Positions 7,813 through 15,410 of a stretch of 47,333 nucleotides of DNA are shown in pieces. Numbering within the stretch: position 1 is the first letter of the stretch; each line of letters starts with the position of its first letter. The notes beneath the pieces are model-generated. The model saw only the letters and a list, made by a program, of their open reading frames with translations. It made no database searches and was not told where the DNA came from. Both the position numbers and the translations under genes were made by a program. The stretch is from a virus, in IMG/VR virus record IMGVR_UViG_3300012926_000041, positions 1-47,333 of that record. One strand, 5' to 3'.

Positions 7813-9192
7813 CTACTTCTTCTTGCCTTTCATCTTCCGGAGACGATCAAGGGCATTTTTGACATCGCCCTTCGAGGACTTCTTGTCGTCCTCATCATCG
7901 TCATCCTCTTCGTCTTCGTCGTCCTCATCATCGTCGTCATCCTTGGACTTGGACTTCTTCTTGGACTTCTTTTCGTCTTCGTCGTCCTCATCCTCATCAT
8001 CGTCGTCGTCTTCTTCCTCCTCCTCCTCGTCGTCATCATCGTCCTTCTTGGACTTCTTCTTGGACTTCTTGGACTTTTTGTCGTCCTCGTCATCCTCGTC
8101 GTCATCCTCATCGTCGTCTTCATCCTCGTCGTCCTCATCGTCCTTTGACTTGGACTTCTTGGATTTGTCCTTCTTGGACTTCTTCTTCTTTACGCTGTCT
8201 TCGTCTTCGTCGTCTTCCTTGTCATCATCTCCGTCATCATCGTCATCATCGTCGTCATCATCATCGTCGTCTTTTTCATCATCGTCATCGTCGTCCTCAT
8301 CCTCATCGTCATCTTTGGACTTGGATTTCTTGGACTTCTTTGACTTTTTGCTCTTTGAAGAAGACTCATCATCGTCGTCATCCTTGTCATCGTCTTCCTC
8401 ATCATCCTCATCATCTTCTTCGTCTTCATCGTCGTCCTCGTCTTCATCATCATCCTCCTTCTTGGATTTCTTGGACTTGTCTTTCTTGGACTTTTTCTTC
8501 TTTTTGCTCTCTCCTTCGTCCTCGTCATCGTCCTCCTCATCATCGTCGTCATCACCGGAGTCTGAGGCACCGCCCTCGATCATCTCGATGATGTCCTCAG
8601 GCTCCGGGTACTCCACAAGCTCGTCAAGATCACTCGCCTTTTTCATGATTCTCTCCACTTTCAAAACCTGACTCGACTCTTTCGCCGTCCGTACTGCATA
8701 CTTGGTATCAATTCCTTCCCCAGTCTTCTCGATGATGATGTCGTAGCCCTTCTGGGGATCTGATATGTCGCCCCACTCATCGTCCGCAAAGTACGACAGG
8801 ATCTGTTCATAGATCTGAGGGCCTGAAGCAAACACCATCGGGACGTTGTCCCCGGCCTTCCGGTCAAGGATGTTGTAGAAATAACGCTTCCTTGCCTTGA
8901 ACTTCTTGGCCAGCTCGATGTCGCCCGGATCCTTTGACTTGAACAGGGTGTTGACCATGTCGCAAGCGGGACATTCCTTACCAACATCCTTTGGGCAAGC
9001 AATGGAGCTGTCCCCGATGTTGTAGTGGTAGGAAGCCTCTTTGCAGAACGAATCCTGATCCCCCTTCGGAGGAAGAATCCGGATACGATTCTTTTCGTGT
9101 TCAGGCTTCCACCAGTTGCGGCCACGGCTGTCCTTCTTCTTCTGGACATCCTGCATCCGCCGCTTCATCTTCTTTAGATTGACGCTACCCAT
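7813..9192 (-). CDS. T4 gp32-like single-stranded DNA-binding protein with giant acidic/lysine tail
   Basis: 459 aa. The N-terminal 200 residues carry the gp32-like core: a basic start, WWKPEHEKNRIRILPP, then a zinc site built from H56, C66, C74 and C77. From about residue 209 to 448 the chain is nearly only Asp/Glu runs alternating with Lys/Ser blocks such as KSKKSKK, ending in a short basic helix-like segment. Acidic C-tails are normal in SSBs for recruiting partners, but usually a few dozen residues. The alternating charge blocks are unusual and may drive condensate formation (inference). It neighbours the UvsY-like and RecA-like genes. Confidence 0.82.
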   Translation of the reverse strand: MGSVNLKKMKRRMQDVQKKKDSRGRNWWKPEHEKNRIRILPPKGDQDSFCKEASYHYNIGDSSIACPKDVGKECPACDMVNTLFKSKDPGDIELAKKFKARKRYFYNILDRKAGDNVPMVFASGPQIYEQILSYFADDEWGDISDPQKGYDIIIEKTGEGIDTKYAVRTAKESSQVLKVERIMKKASDLDELVEYPEPEDIIEMIEGGASDSGDDDDDEEDDDEDEGESKKKKKSKKDKSKKSKKEDDDEDEDDDEDEEDDEDDEEDDDKDDDDDESSSKSKKSKKSKKSKSKDDDEDEDDDDDDEKDDDDDDDDDDDDDGDDDKEDDEDEDSVKKKKSKKDKSKKSKSKDDEDDEDEDDDEDDDEDDEDDKKSKKSKKKSKKDDDDDEEEEEEDDDDDEDEDDEDEKKSKKKSKSKDDDDDEDDEDEEDDDDEDDKKSSKGDVKNALDRLRKMKGKKK

Positions 9193-9220
9193 GATTCCTC
9201 CGAAAACAAGATCCGTTCAG

Positions 9221-9679
9221 TTACTTCTTTCCCTTGCGGATACTCAATTCAGTGTCATACTGAGCCCTCCTATTTGCGCCAATTGAAATGAGACAGTCCT
9301 TCTTCTGAGCAGATGCATCTCGCGCTGCAGCAGCAATCTCGTACTGCTCCTTTGCATCCATGAGCTGATTGACCATTGCCAGCCTAGTTGTATTGGAAAT
9401 GATCATCTGTTTAATCCTGCCTTCAGTCATCTTCTCTTCGGGCTCCTTCTTTTTCTTGGCATCCCGAATGGCAGAATCAAGGTTGGCCTCCAGCTCCTCG
9501 AGCTGGTACTCAATGCGCTCAACCTTGGCCTTTGCCATGCCTGCAATCCTGGCATACCGCCCATAAGACCCCGGCTGATCACAAAGAAGCTGATCAAGAT
9601 TTGCTTCGTCGATTTTCAGGTCATCAAAATCAAGCGTAAATTTCCGTTTCTCATCAATCTCGATCTTGATTTTAGCCAT
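9221..9679 (-). CDS. Possible UvsY-like recombination mediator
   Basis: 152 aa, almost fully helical. The pattern resembles T4 UvsY in size and order: a Tyr/Arg-rich helix (GSYGRYARIAGMAKAKVER), an acidic helical linker, then a helix bundle ending near IGANRRAQYDTEL. I could not align it rigorously. It lies between the gp32-like SSB and the polymerase C-half, where a mediator loading RecA on SSB-coated DNA would fit. A generic helical phage protein is the alternative. Confidence 0.4.
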   Translation of the reverse strand: MAKIKIEIDEKRKFTLDFDDLKIDEANLDQLLCDQPGSYGRYARIAGMAKAKVERIEYQLEELEANLDSAIRDAKKKKEPEEKMTEGRIKQMIISNTTRLAMVNQLMDAKEQYEIAAAARDASAQKKDCLISIGANRRAQYDTELSIRKGKK

Positions 9680-9866
9680 TGCTGATCTTCCTCAGAGTTA
9701 GATTCTTAACGTACCCAAATGCCCGTTTGAACTCGTGACAGTTCCTACAATTCCTACAATGCCCAAGATACTTTTTCCGGTCTTCCTTCCTGGTTAGATG
9801 GCACTGACGAACACAAAGACATTCGCAGTGAACTGTTCTTGGCCATTGACGAAAGTAGATTGTCAC
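9672..9866 (-). CDS. Small cysteine-rich protein
   Basis: 64 aa from a GTG that overlaps the TGA of the polymerase/UDG gene; it ends inside the start of the UvsY-like gene. Cysteines are arranged as HCECLCVRQCH and HCRNCRNCHEF, which can hold one or two zinc ions. The rest is basic. No family recognised. The double overlap with its neighbours supports a real coding region despite its size. Confidence 0.5.
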   Translation of the reverse strand: MTIYFRQWPRTVHCECLCVRQCHLTRKEDRKKYLGHCRNCRNCHEFKRAFGYVKNLTLRKISNG

Positions 9867-11239
9867 AGGAAATTCTGAATCGTCTCAGAGAAGTTTTTCA
9901 GTGCTTTTCGGAGGATTGGGAGATTTGCGTTTCGCTCGTAGAGGACGCTGGCAGGGTGGATACAGTACGTCACCCAGGCTTCCGCCCGGTTATTCCACTC
10001 TGTCTTCCCGCTCCACTCCGTGATGCCCTTATTGACCTTCCTAAAGTAATATAAGGCGGTATTCCCGGATGCTAAGATGAATTTCGGTTTGAATCTTCTT
10101 ATGGCCTCAGTTGCCCACGGGCACTTGGAGACATAGGTGATGTTAGGCAATTTATTATTTGGAGGACGGCAAGAGACGGAATTTGCGACAATAACGTCAC
10201 TTCGACTGATGCCAACTCGCTCAAGCTCTTGAAAGAGTAGCTTACCTGACTTCCCCACAAATCCTCTACCCTCCAAGTCCTCTTGCTCTCCAGGTGCTTC
10301 ACCAAGCACCATGACATTGATCTTCCCGATACTTGGAGGAACTGGAGCCTTACAGCCTTGGTGCAACGGGCACAAGGTACAAGCTTGTACTTTTTTCTTC
10401 CACTTCGCTTCATTGAAGCCATCCAGATCCAAGCCTCCAACAATTGGTATCTTGATTTTCCCCGGCTTGCCCGCTGCGATCTTGGACATCAGCTGAAAGT
10501 CCTCGATCATGACATTTTGTTTACGTGCAAACGGAACGTTCACCTTGAAGATAGCAACTTCGCCTTTGATATTTTCAATCGTCTCTTTCTTCCGTTTGTA
10601 AAGATCAGGCTTATAGATTCCCATCGTGAAGGTGGAACCATCGTCCAAGTTGCCATAGATGCCCCCTAGGGCATCTGCAGTCCCGGCCTTCCCGGTTCCG
10701 GCTTGTTTTGCCCGTTCCTTATAACCAAACTTCACGGATGTTGCCTGAGCGACAATGTTCCGCAGCTCCATATCTTTACAGCTATGGTCAATGTCTTTGA
10801 TCTTTTGGATCGGGATGGCATTCATGATCAGCTTACAAAGTCTACGGTATTCTCCGAAGATGTCGCTGCTGATCTTGAAGTTTAGAGATTCCTGCTGATC
10901 CGTTAGAACATCGTCCAGCTTCATCTCCCAGTCTTGCTCGATGTTCTTTTCTTTTTCCTTAATGATCTCAAGGATCTTCTTTGTTCCGAGAAGAGGATAC
11001 AGTTCATCAAAATGCATCTTCCAGAGCTTTGTATTGACTTCTCCAAGCAGCAGGTCAAAGCAACCACTGTTGATCAGCATCCGGACAACTCGGACATTGA
11101 CTTTGCGCCGATCTACTCGCTCAATGAACTGCTCTAGGCTCTTGAACTCGCCGCCGCATTTTTCTCGAGCTTCAAGGATTGCTCGTTGAGCAGTTTCGCC
11201 GCACATCTTGACCTGAGACAGACCAGCTCTTAATTTCAA
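9863..11239 (-). CDS. DNA polymerase III alpha C-terminal half fused to family-4 uracil-DNA glycosylase
   Basis: 458 aa from a TTG with GAGG upstream; an in-frame TAA lies five codons before. Residues 1-110 continue DnaE where the upstream ORF stops: helix-hairpin-helix (LSQVKMCGETAQRAILEARE, then a VDRRKVNVRVV segment). Residues about 180-275 look like the DnaE OB fold. From about 280 on is a family-4/5 UDG: Fe-S cysteines in CTLC, SCRPP and KCPW, the GEAPGEQED motif near 312-320, GRGFVG, and the late IHPASVLY motif. So the polymerase's DNA-binding end and a uracil-removing enzyme are one chain. A sigma-like gene separates it from the catalytic half. Confidence 0.85.
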   Translation of the reverse strand: MKLRAGLSQVKMCGETAQRAILEAREKCGGEFKSLEQFIERVDRRKVNVRVVRMLINSGCFDLLLGEVNTKLWKMHFDELYPLLGTKKILEIIKEKEKNIEQDWEMKLDDVLTDQQESLNFKISSDIFGEYRRLCKLIMNAIPIQKIKDIDHSCKDMELRNIVAQATSVKFGYKERAKQAGTGKAGTADALGGIYGNLDDGSTFTMGIYKPDLYKRKKETIENIKGEVAIFKVNVPFARKQNVMIEDFQLMSKIAAGKPGKIKIPIVGGLDLDGFNEAKWKKKVQACTLCPLHQGCKAPVPPSIGKINVMVLGEAPGEQEDLEGRGFVGKSGKLLFQELERVGISRSDVIVANSVSCRPPNNKLPNITYVSKCPWATEAIRRFKPKFILASGNTALYYFRKVNKGITEWSGKTEWNNRAEAWVTYCIHPASVLYERNANLPILRKALKNFSETIQNFL

Positions 11240-11246
11240 TGGATCC

Positions 11247-11849
11247 TCACTTTAGAACATCAGCAGTTGCCCTGCTGTTCCCAAACATCTTTTCCCTTAT
11301 CGTTCCTCTTGCCCGGTAAGCAAGCGCCCTGATCCTATTGGCAGTCCCACCGTACAGTGCAGCAATCTCTTCGTAAGGCTTCCCAAACATATAGTGTTGA
11401 ACGAAGGCCATTCTCTGGCCATACGTTAGCGTTTCAAGAACTTCAGCAAATTTATCTTTGAACTCATCATAAATGATTTGTTCAAGCCCTTCTCTCCCGT
11501 TTGCCAAAGACTCAAGCCGCTTAAAGACATCTCGCTGGCTTGAAGTATTCCGCTTTGTATCTCTATAATGATGTCGAAAGACATTTAAGAGGATTGAATA
11601 CGCCCAAGTCCTAGGATTTCTTGGTTTGAATTGGTTGTGGTAATGGAACGCCCTTGAAATTGCCTCATCAGTTATCTCCGTCGCAATAGACTCATTGTGA
11701 GTCCATCTGTAGGCCGTCCTTATGTACTTTGACCGATACTGAAAGTAGTCGTGCTCACTCGGAGACAGTCCAGCCGTCTCCGCTACGGTTGATATCCGGC
11801 GGTACAGCTTTGATGCCCATTCGTTTAGCTTCTTTAAGCGCAATGTCAA
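11247..11849 (-). CDS. ECF-like sigma-70 factor inserted between the two polymerase halves
   Basis: The ORF shows both sigma parts: region 2 (YRSKYIRTAYRWTHNE, TDEAISRAFHYHN, then a WAYSILLNVFRHHYRD helix) and region 4 (LETLTYGQRMAFVQHYMFGK, then PYEEIAALYGGTANRI as the helix-turn-helix). This is the layout of a small ECF sigma factor. The start is unclear: TTG at 11849 has AAGGA upstream, an in-frame CTG at 11768 would avoid most overlap with the polymerase, and ATGs exist near 11873-11894. Its stop TGA is eight bases before the UDG-fusion start. It could direct host RNA polymerase to phage promoters. Confidence 0.72.
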   Translation of the reverse strand: MTLRLKKLNEWASKLYRRISTVAETAGLSPSEHDYFQYRSKYIRTAYRWTHNESIATEITDEAISRAFHYHNQFKPRNPRTWAYSILLNVFRHHYRDTKRNTSSQRDVFKRLESLANGREGLEQIIYDEFKDKFAEVLETLTYGQRMAFVQHYMFGKPYEEIAALYGGTANRIRALAYRARGTIREKMFGNSRATADVLK

Positions 11850-14283
11850 TCTTTCCTTCGGCAGACGCAGCATCATCTCCATCGACAGATCCATAATTTA
11901 AGAATGCCGTGAAAAACTCAAGCGGATACTTGATCTTCAGCCAGATGGTGAGGTAACTTAGGATTGCATATTCAACTGCGTGACTCCTGTTGAACGCATA
12001 CACTCCGAAAAACTTTAGATTCTCAAAGAATTCCTCTGCCTCGTCATACTTCATCGTTCCCTTCTTGACACATCCCTTTGCGTACATCTTTTTGTACTCG
12101 CGCCACTTGTCCGTTCCTTCAGACTTTGAGATCACCTTCCTGACTTGATCCGTCGTCTTCCAAGGGATTCCGGCCATGTTGAATAGGAGGAACATAATCT
12201 GTTCCTGATAGATGATCTGGCCACAGGTTGATTCGGTAATCCCTCGATGAATGTCATTGTAATACTTGACCTTCTTTCGACCCAGCTTGATCTCCTGGTA
12301 CTCCTGAGTGATCCCGGCCTTCAAGCATCCCGGTCGCCATAGGGCAGAAGCATCTGCGAGCGTTTCAAAGTCAGATACATTCAAGTCCTTACAGTATTTC
12401 TGTAGGCCCTTAGAGCCAATCTGAAAGCCGCACACCGTGTTCCCGGCTGCGATCTCCTTGTAGACTTCTTCCTTATGAAGATCAATCTTATAGTAGTCAA
12501 TGTCTCTGCCATGCTTCTCTCGGATCAGCCGCTTGGCCTCACTGAGGACCGAGAGTGTTGACAGGCCAAGCACGTCAAGCTTCATCAGCCCCATCTGTTC
12601 AAGGTCTTCCTTATCCCAGTTGACGGTGAGTGTCCCCCTTCGGTTCACAAGATGGCAGTTCCCAGAGTACCTCAGGTCATTTTTGCTAACGACAAATCCT
12701 GCTGCATGAATGCCACAGGTCTTGATCTGTCCTTCAATTTTCGAAGCGTACTTAATGACATGAGGATACTTCTTATAGAAGCGTTTTGCCTCTTCAAAGA
12801 TCTCGACCGTATCCATGATGCTGAAAGAGGCTCGAGCATCCATCTCAGGCCGGATCAGAATGCATTTTGACATCGCATCTGCTTCTTGCCTTGGAACCTC
12901 AAAGAGCCTCGAGACGTCCCGGACAGCTTGCTTCCCGCGCATCATTCCAAAGGTTGAGACATGAGCAACGTTCCATTCTCCGTACTTCTCTTTAAGGTAT
13001 TTCTCAATGAGATGCCGCTTGCGATCTTCAAAGTCAATGTCAATGTCGGGCAGGTCTACTCGCCCTTCAGAGATGAATCGTTCGAAGATGAGATTGTGCT
13101 CGATGGGATCAACCTCAGTAATATGCAAAAGATAAGACACAAGGCTGCCACCAACAGACCCGCGACCGTGTCCCACAAGGATGTCGTTAGATTTAGCCCA
13201 GTTGATAACATCAGCAACAAGAAGCATATAACGTACAAAGCCACCATTGACCATCGCTTCGAGTTCATACGCTGCCCTCTCTCGATACTTTCTTGACGTC
13301 AATCCTCTTTTTTCAAGTTCCTGCTGGCACTTCTCGATCAAGTAAACCGTTTCGTCAATTCCTTTTTCGAGGACTCGAGGGAGTTCAACTGGAATTTTGT
13401 TCAGCTTGAACTGACACTTCTCCCCGATCTCCATCGTGTTTAGGATTGATTCTCTGGCCACTTCCCGATCAATCCCCATTAGCTTCAGAGACTCATACAT
13501 CTCCTGAGCATCCCGCATGTAGTTCAGATGTGTATCAAATTTCCAACGCTTCGGATTGTTCCAGGTCATTCCTCGCTGACCAATTCCAAGAATGACATCG
13601 TGGACTTTGTGGTCTTTCTCGCACAAGAAATGAATGTCATTTGTTGCAATCAGCTTGATGCCAAGCTCCTCAGCCGCAACAAGAGCTTGAGCGTTGATAT
13701 TCGTCTGATGGTCAAGATCGTGCAGCGGCATGATCTCGGCATAAAGATCTTGCTTGAAGGCTTCGTAATATTTTCCAAGGAGATCAATCCCGTTCTCCGC
13801 ATTCCAGAAGGGACTCGAGGCACATCCCGTCTGAATGATGACATCTCCGGCCCAGTCGTGCTCTAAGGGATATTCCATTGGCAGGAAGGCTCTCGAGGAC
13901 CAGCCTTTCTTGGAAATGCCATTAATGTTTGCATATCCTAGACCAACTAGCAGCTTCTTCAGGCCGCGCTCATTCTTGGCATGAGCAATGAGGTGAAGAT
14001 TTTTTTGCTTTAAATTGAAATCATCCTTCTTATCCCAGTGCTCCAGCATGTAAAGTTCAACTCCAAAGATTGGCTTGATCTTGTATTCCTTTTTCTCCTT
14101 GTCATAGCAAGCATTATTGAACTTGACGATTCCGTCCATGCTCCCATGATTTGTACTCGCAATATACCGATGCCCCTTTTCAATTGCGCCCTTAACAAGC
14201 TCCTTTGTCTTGACGGCCCCATCCAGGAGACTGAACTCATCGTGGACGTGCAAATTACAGAAATCTTTGTTCTTCAGCGTCAT
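11755..14283 (-). CDS. dnaE: DNA polymerase III alpha (DnaE), N-terminal catalytic half
   Basis: 842 aa. PHP domain first (HVHDEF at 12-17, TNHGSM, HLIAHAKN, TNDIHF), then the PolIII palm and fingers. GRGSVGGS and the two metal aspartates in LPDIDIDF lie near 410, and the third aspartate in MKLDVLGLSTL near 566. The protein stops at WTVSE, right after the family motif PPDIN, exactly where the helix-hairpin-helix part should follow. That part is found in the ORF at 9863-11239. All catalytic residues are present, so the half is probably active when joined by its partner. PHP has Asn for the usual Asp in T-D-H. Confidence 0.93.
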   Translation of the reverse strand: MTLKNKDFCNLHVHDEFSLLDGAVKTKELVKGAIEKGHRYIASTNHGSMDGIVKFNNACYDKEKKEYKIKPIFGVELYMLEHWDKKDDFNLKQKNLHLIAHAKNERGLKKLLVGLGYANINGISKKGWSSRAFLPMEYPLEHDWAGDVIIQTGCASSPFWNAENGIDLLGKYYEAFKQDLYAEIMPLHDLDHQTNINAQALVAAEELGIKLIATNDIHFLCEKDHKVHDVILGIGQRGMTWNNPKRWKFDTHLNYMRDAQEMYESLKLMGIDREVARESILNTMEIGEKCQFKLNKIPVELPRVLEKGIDETVYLIEKCQQELEKRGLTSRKYRERAAYELEAMVNGGFVRYMLLVADVINWAKSNDILVGHGRGSVGGSLVSYLLHITEVDPIEHNLIFERFISEGRVDLPDIDIDFEDRKRHLIEKYLKEKYGEWNVAHVSTFGMMRGKQAVRDVSRLFEVPRQEADAMSKCILIRPEMDARASFSIMDTVEIFEEAKRFYKKYPHVIKYASKIEGQIKTCGIHAAGFVVSKNDLRYSGNCHLVNRRGTLTVNWDKEDLEQMGLMKLDVLGLSTLSVLSEAKRLIREKHGRDIDYYKIDLHKEEVYKEIAAGNTVCGFQIGSKGLQKYCKDLNVSDFETLADASALWRPGCLKAGITQEYQEIKLGRKKVKYYNDIHRGITESTCGQIIYQEQIMFLLFNMAGIPWKTTDQVRKVISKSEGTDKWREYKKMYAKGCVKKGTMKYDEAEEFFENLKFFGVYAFNRSHAVEYAILSYLTIWLKIKYPLEFFTAFLNYGSVDGDDAASAEGKIDIALKEAKRMGIKAVPPDINRSGDGWTVSE

Positions 14284-14495
14284 TCAAGTTTCCTATTTGT
14301 GATGGGGCCAATTGCCTTTGTAGTACATTCTTCGCACCAGATGAATCCAGACCGGAGCCCGCTTCCATTTTTCCTGAAGACGTAAGCTTTATCTCCGGTC
14401 TGGATTTTCTTCTTGCACTCCGCTTTCCAACACTGAAGAACAGATCCGAACTTTAGCTTGAACCAGAACAGTAATTCAAATGCCATGGTTGCCAT
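14280..14495 (-). CDS. Small zinc-ribbon-like protein
   Basis: 71 aa. The ATG at 14495 overlaps the TGA of the small ORF before it and the stop overlaps the dnaE start (ATGA). Cysteines occur as CWKAEC and CEEC around a KAYVFRKN strand-like stretch, a common layout for small treble-clef or ribbon zinc proteins. N-terminus is hydrophobic (FELLFWFKLKFG). Function unknown. Confidence 0.55.
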   Translation of the reverse strand: MATMAFELLFWFKLKFGSVLQCWKAECKKKIQTGDKAYVFRKNGSGLRSGFIWCEECTTKAIGPITNRKLE

Positions 14496-14605
14496 CAGAG
14501 ATCCTTTAGTGGGTACAGCCTAATCAGTTCATCGCCGCCAGGATACTTCCAGCCCATCTTGATTGCATAAAGCTTCAGTCTCGCATTTGCTCGAACAACT
14601 TCCAT
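14495..14605 (-). CDS. Very small ORF (36 aa)
   Basis: Begins at ATG 14605 (preceded by AGAAGAC) and ends in a TGATG overlap with the next start. The protein runs MEVVRANARLKLYAIKMGW and ends RLYPLKDL; it looks like one amphipathic helix. The region would otherwise be an unexplained 145-nt gap in a gapless operon. No homologue recognised. Confidence 0.4.
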   Translation of the reverse strand: MEVVRANARLKLYAIKMGWKYPGGDELIRLYPLKDL

Positions 14606-14640
14606 ATAGTCTTCTGGAAGGTCAGATGAGACTGAAGCGA

Positions 14641-15204
14641 CTACAAATTTCCACCTTGAAGAGCCTTAATTGCGGCATCGTATCGTACAATCAACGCGTC
14701 CTCTTTGGCAAGCTCTTCAAGCCTGAACTGTCTCGCTTGCGTAATCTTGAAAATTGCATCACTGATATGTTCTTCGCCATTGGAAGCATCACTTGAGACC
14801 GCTCTGTTGATCGTCATTGTTGCAGCAACAGCCTTCCTTCCATTCCCTCTTCTTACAGTCTTCCGGTCTGCCATATGGCTCTTGTGGGGCCGGTGCTTCC
14901 AGTTTGAATTCTCGGGACAAGTCGGACAAGTAAACTCTTTGGCCATCTCAAGCTCCTTTCTTTCAATCTTACTAATCGGAATACTTTTTTTCAACTCAAG
15001 TTCTGCCCTCATCGCAATCCCTGCCTGAACGTCAGCAGGATTTTGACAAATCCCCTCAAGAGGGGGCTGCTTGCCATCAGGGCCGATTATCCAGGAATGG
15101 AAACAGTCCAGATTGTGACAGGTAAAGTGTTTGAAGCCATCTTTCTCTTGTACATTAAGCTTCGAACTAAGACATTTCGGACAATTGACTCCTGGCGCAG
15201 CCAT
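14641..15204 (-). CDS. Hypothetical zinc-finger protein
   Basis: 187 aa. An N-terminal zinc ribbon (CPKCLSSKLNV...CHNLDCFHSW) is followed by a second cysteine pair (CPTCPENSN with nearby HRPHKSH). The C-terminal 70 residues are helical and basic. No enzyme motif is visible. Its start is preceded by GATTGGAGGTTAGGG, a duplicated leader also found before the next gene upstream. Confidence 0.55.
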   Translation of the reverse strand: MAAPGVNCPKCLSSKLNVQEKDGFKHFTCHNLDCFHSWIIGPDGKQPPLEGICQNPADVQAGIAMRAELELKKSIPISKIERKELEMAKEFTCPTCPENSNWKHRPHKSHMADRKTVRRGNGRKAVAATMTINRAVSSDASNGEEHISDAIFKITQARQFRLEELAKEDALIVRYDAAIKALQGGNL

Positions 15205-15228
15205 CCCTAACCTCCAATCTTTTCATCA
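15204..15228 (-). repeat. Duplicated ribosome-binding leader, copy 1
   Basis: The stretch GATGAAAAGATTGGAGGTT upstream of the 15204 start is nearly identical to the stretch at 15383-15407 upstream of the 15383 start. It includes the GGAG ribosome site. In copy 1 it also encodes the last residues (DEKIGG) of the 65-aa gene. Suggests a small local duplication. Confidence 0.55.
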
Positions 15229-15383
15229 ACAATAATGCTGTACTCTCGATCTGGACTTTCAGGACAGACAATAGCCACCATTAGTTCATATCCAGAATCC
15301 TTGGTCTGGTCATATAGTTCATGCTTCTCCATTGAGCCCTTATTAGGCTCAAGTTTCCTGCCACACTTCGGACAATGGATCAT
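15207..15383 (-). CDS. Small zinc-ribbon protein
   Basis: 58 aa from the ATG at 15383, chosen because GGAG sits 6 nt upstream; an ATG at 15404 lacks such a site. It begins MIHCPKCGRKLEP, a typical half zinc ribbon, with another cysteine in IVCPESPD. Short strand-rich body ending DEKIGG. Probably a single-domain zinc protein of unknown role, in the same transcript as ThyX upstream. Confidence 0.5.
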   Translation of the reverse strand: MIHCPKCGRKLEPNKGSMEKHELYDQTKDSGYELMVAIVCPESPDREYSIIVDEKIGG

Positions 15384-15407
15384 CCTAATCTCCAATCTTT
15401 TCATCTT
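15383..15407 (-). repeat. Duplicated ribosome-binding leader, copy 2
   Basis: Second copy of the leader (GATGAAAAGATTGGAGATT) described at 15204-15228; it lies between the ThyX-like stop and the start of the 58-aa zinc protein and supplies its GGAG ribosome site. Confidence 0.55.
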
Positions 15408-15410
15408 TCT

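Noticed and set aside
8145-8591. Apparent tandem DNA repeats, CRISPR-like at first sight
   Set aside because: They are irregular codon repeats of the acidic/lysine tail, without constant repeat-spacer structure.
7793-8671. Long plus-strand ORF made almost only of serine runs
   Set aside because: It is the mirror of the Asp/Glu/Lys tail codons of the SSB gene on the other strand; no ribosome site and no sensible protein.
11246-11757. Self-splicing intron splitting dnaE
   Set aside because: The segment is only about 510 nt and nearly all of it is a good sigma-factor reading frame; no group I or II core elements are visible.
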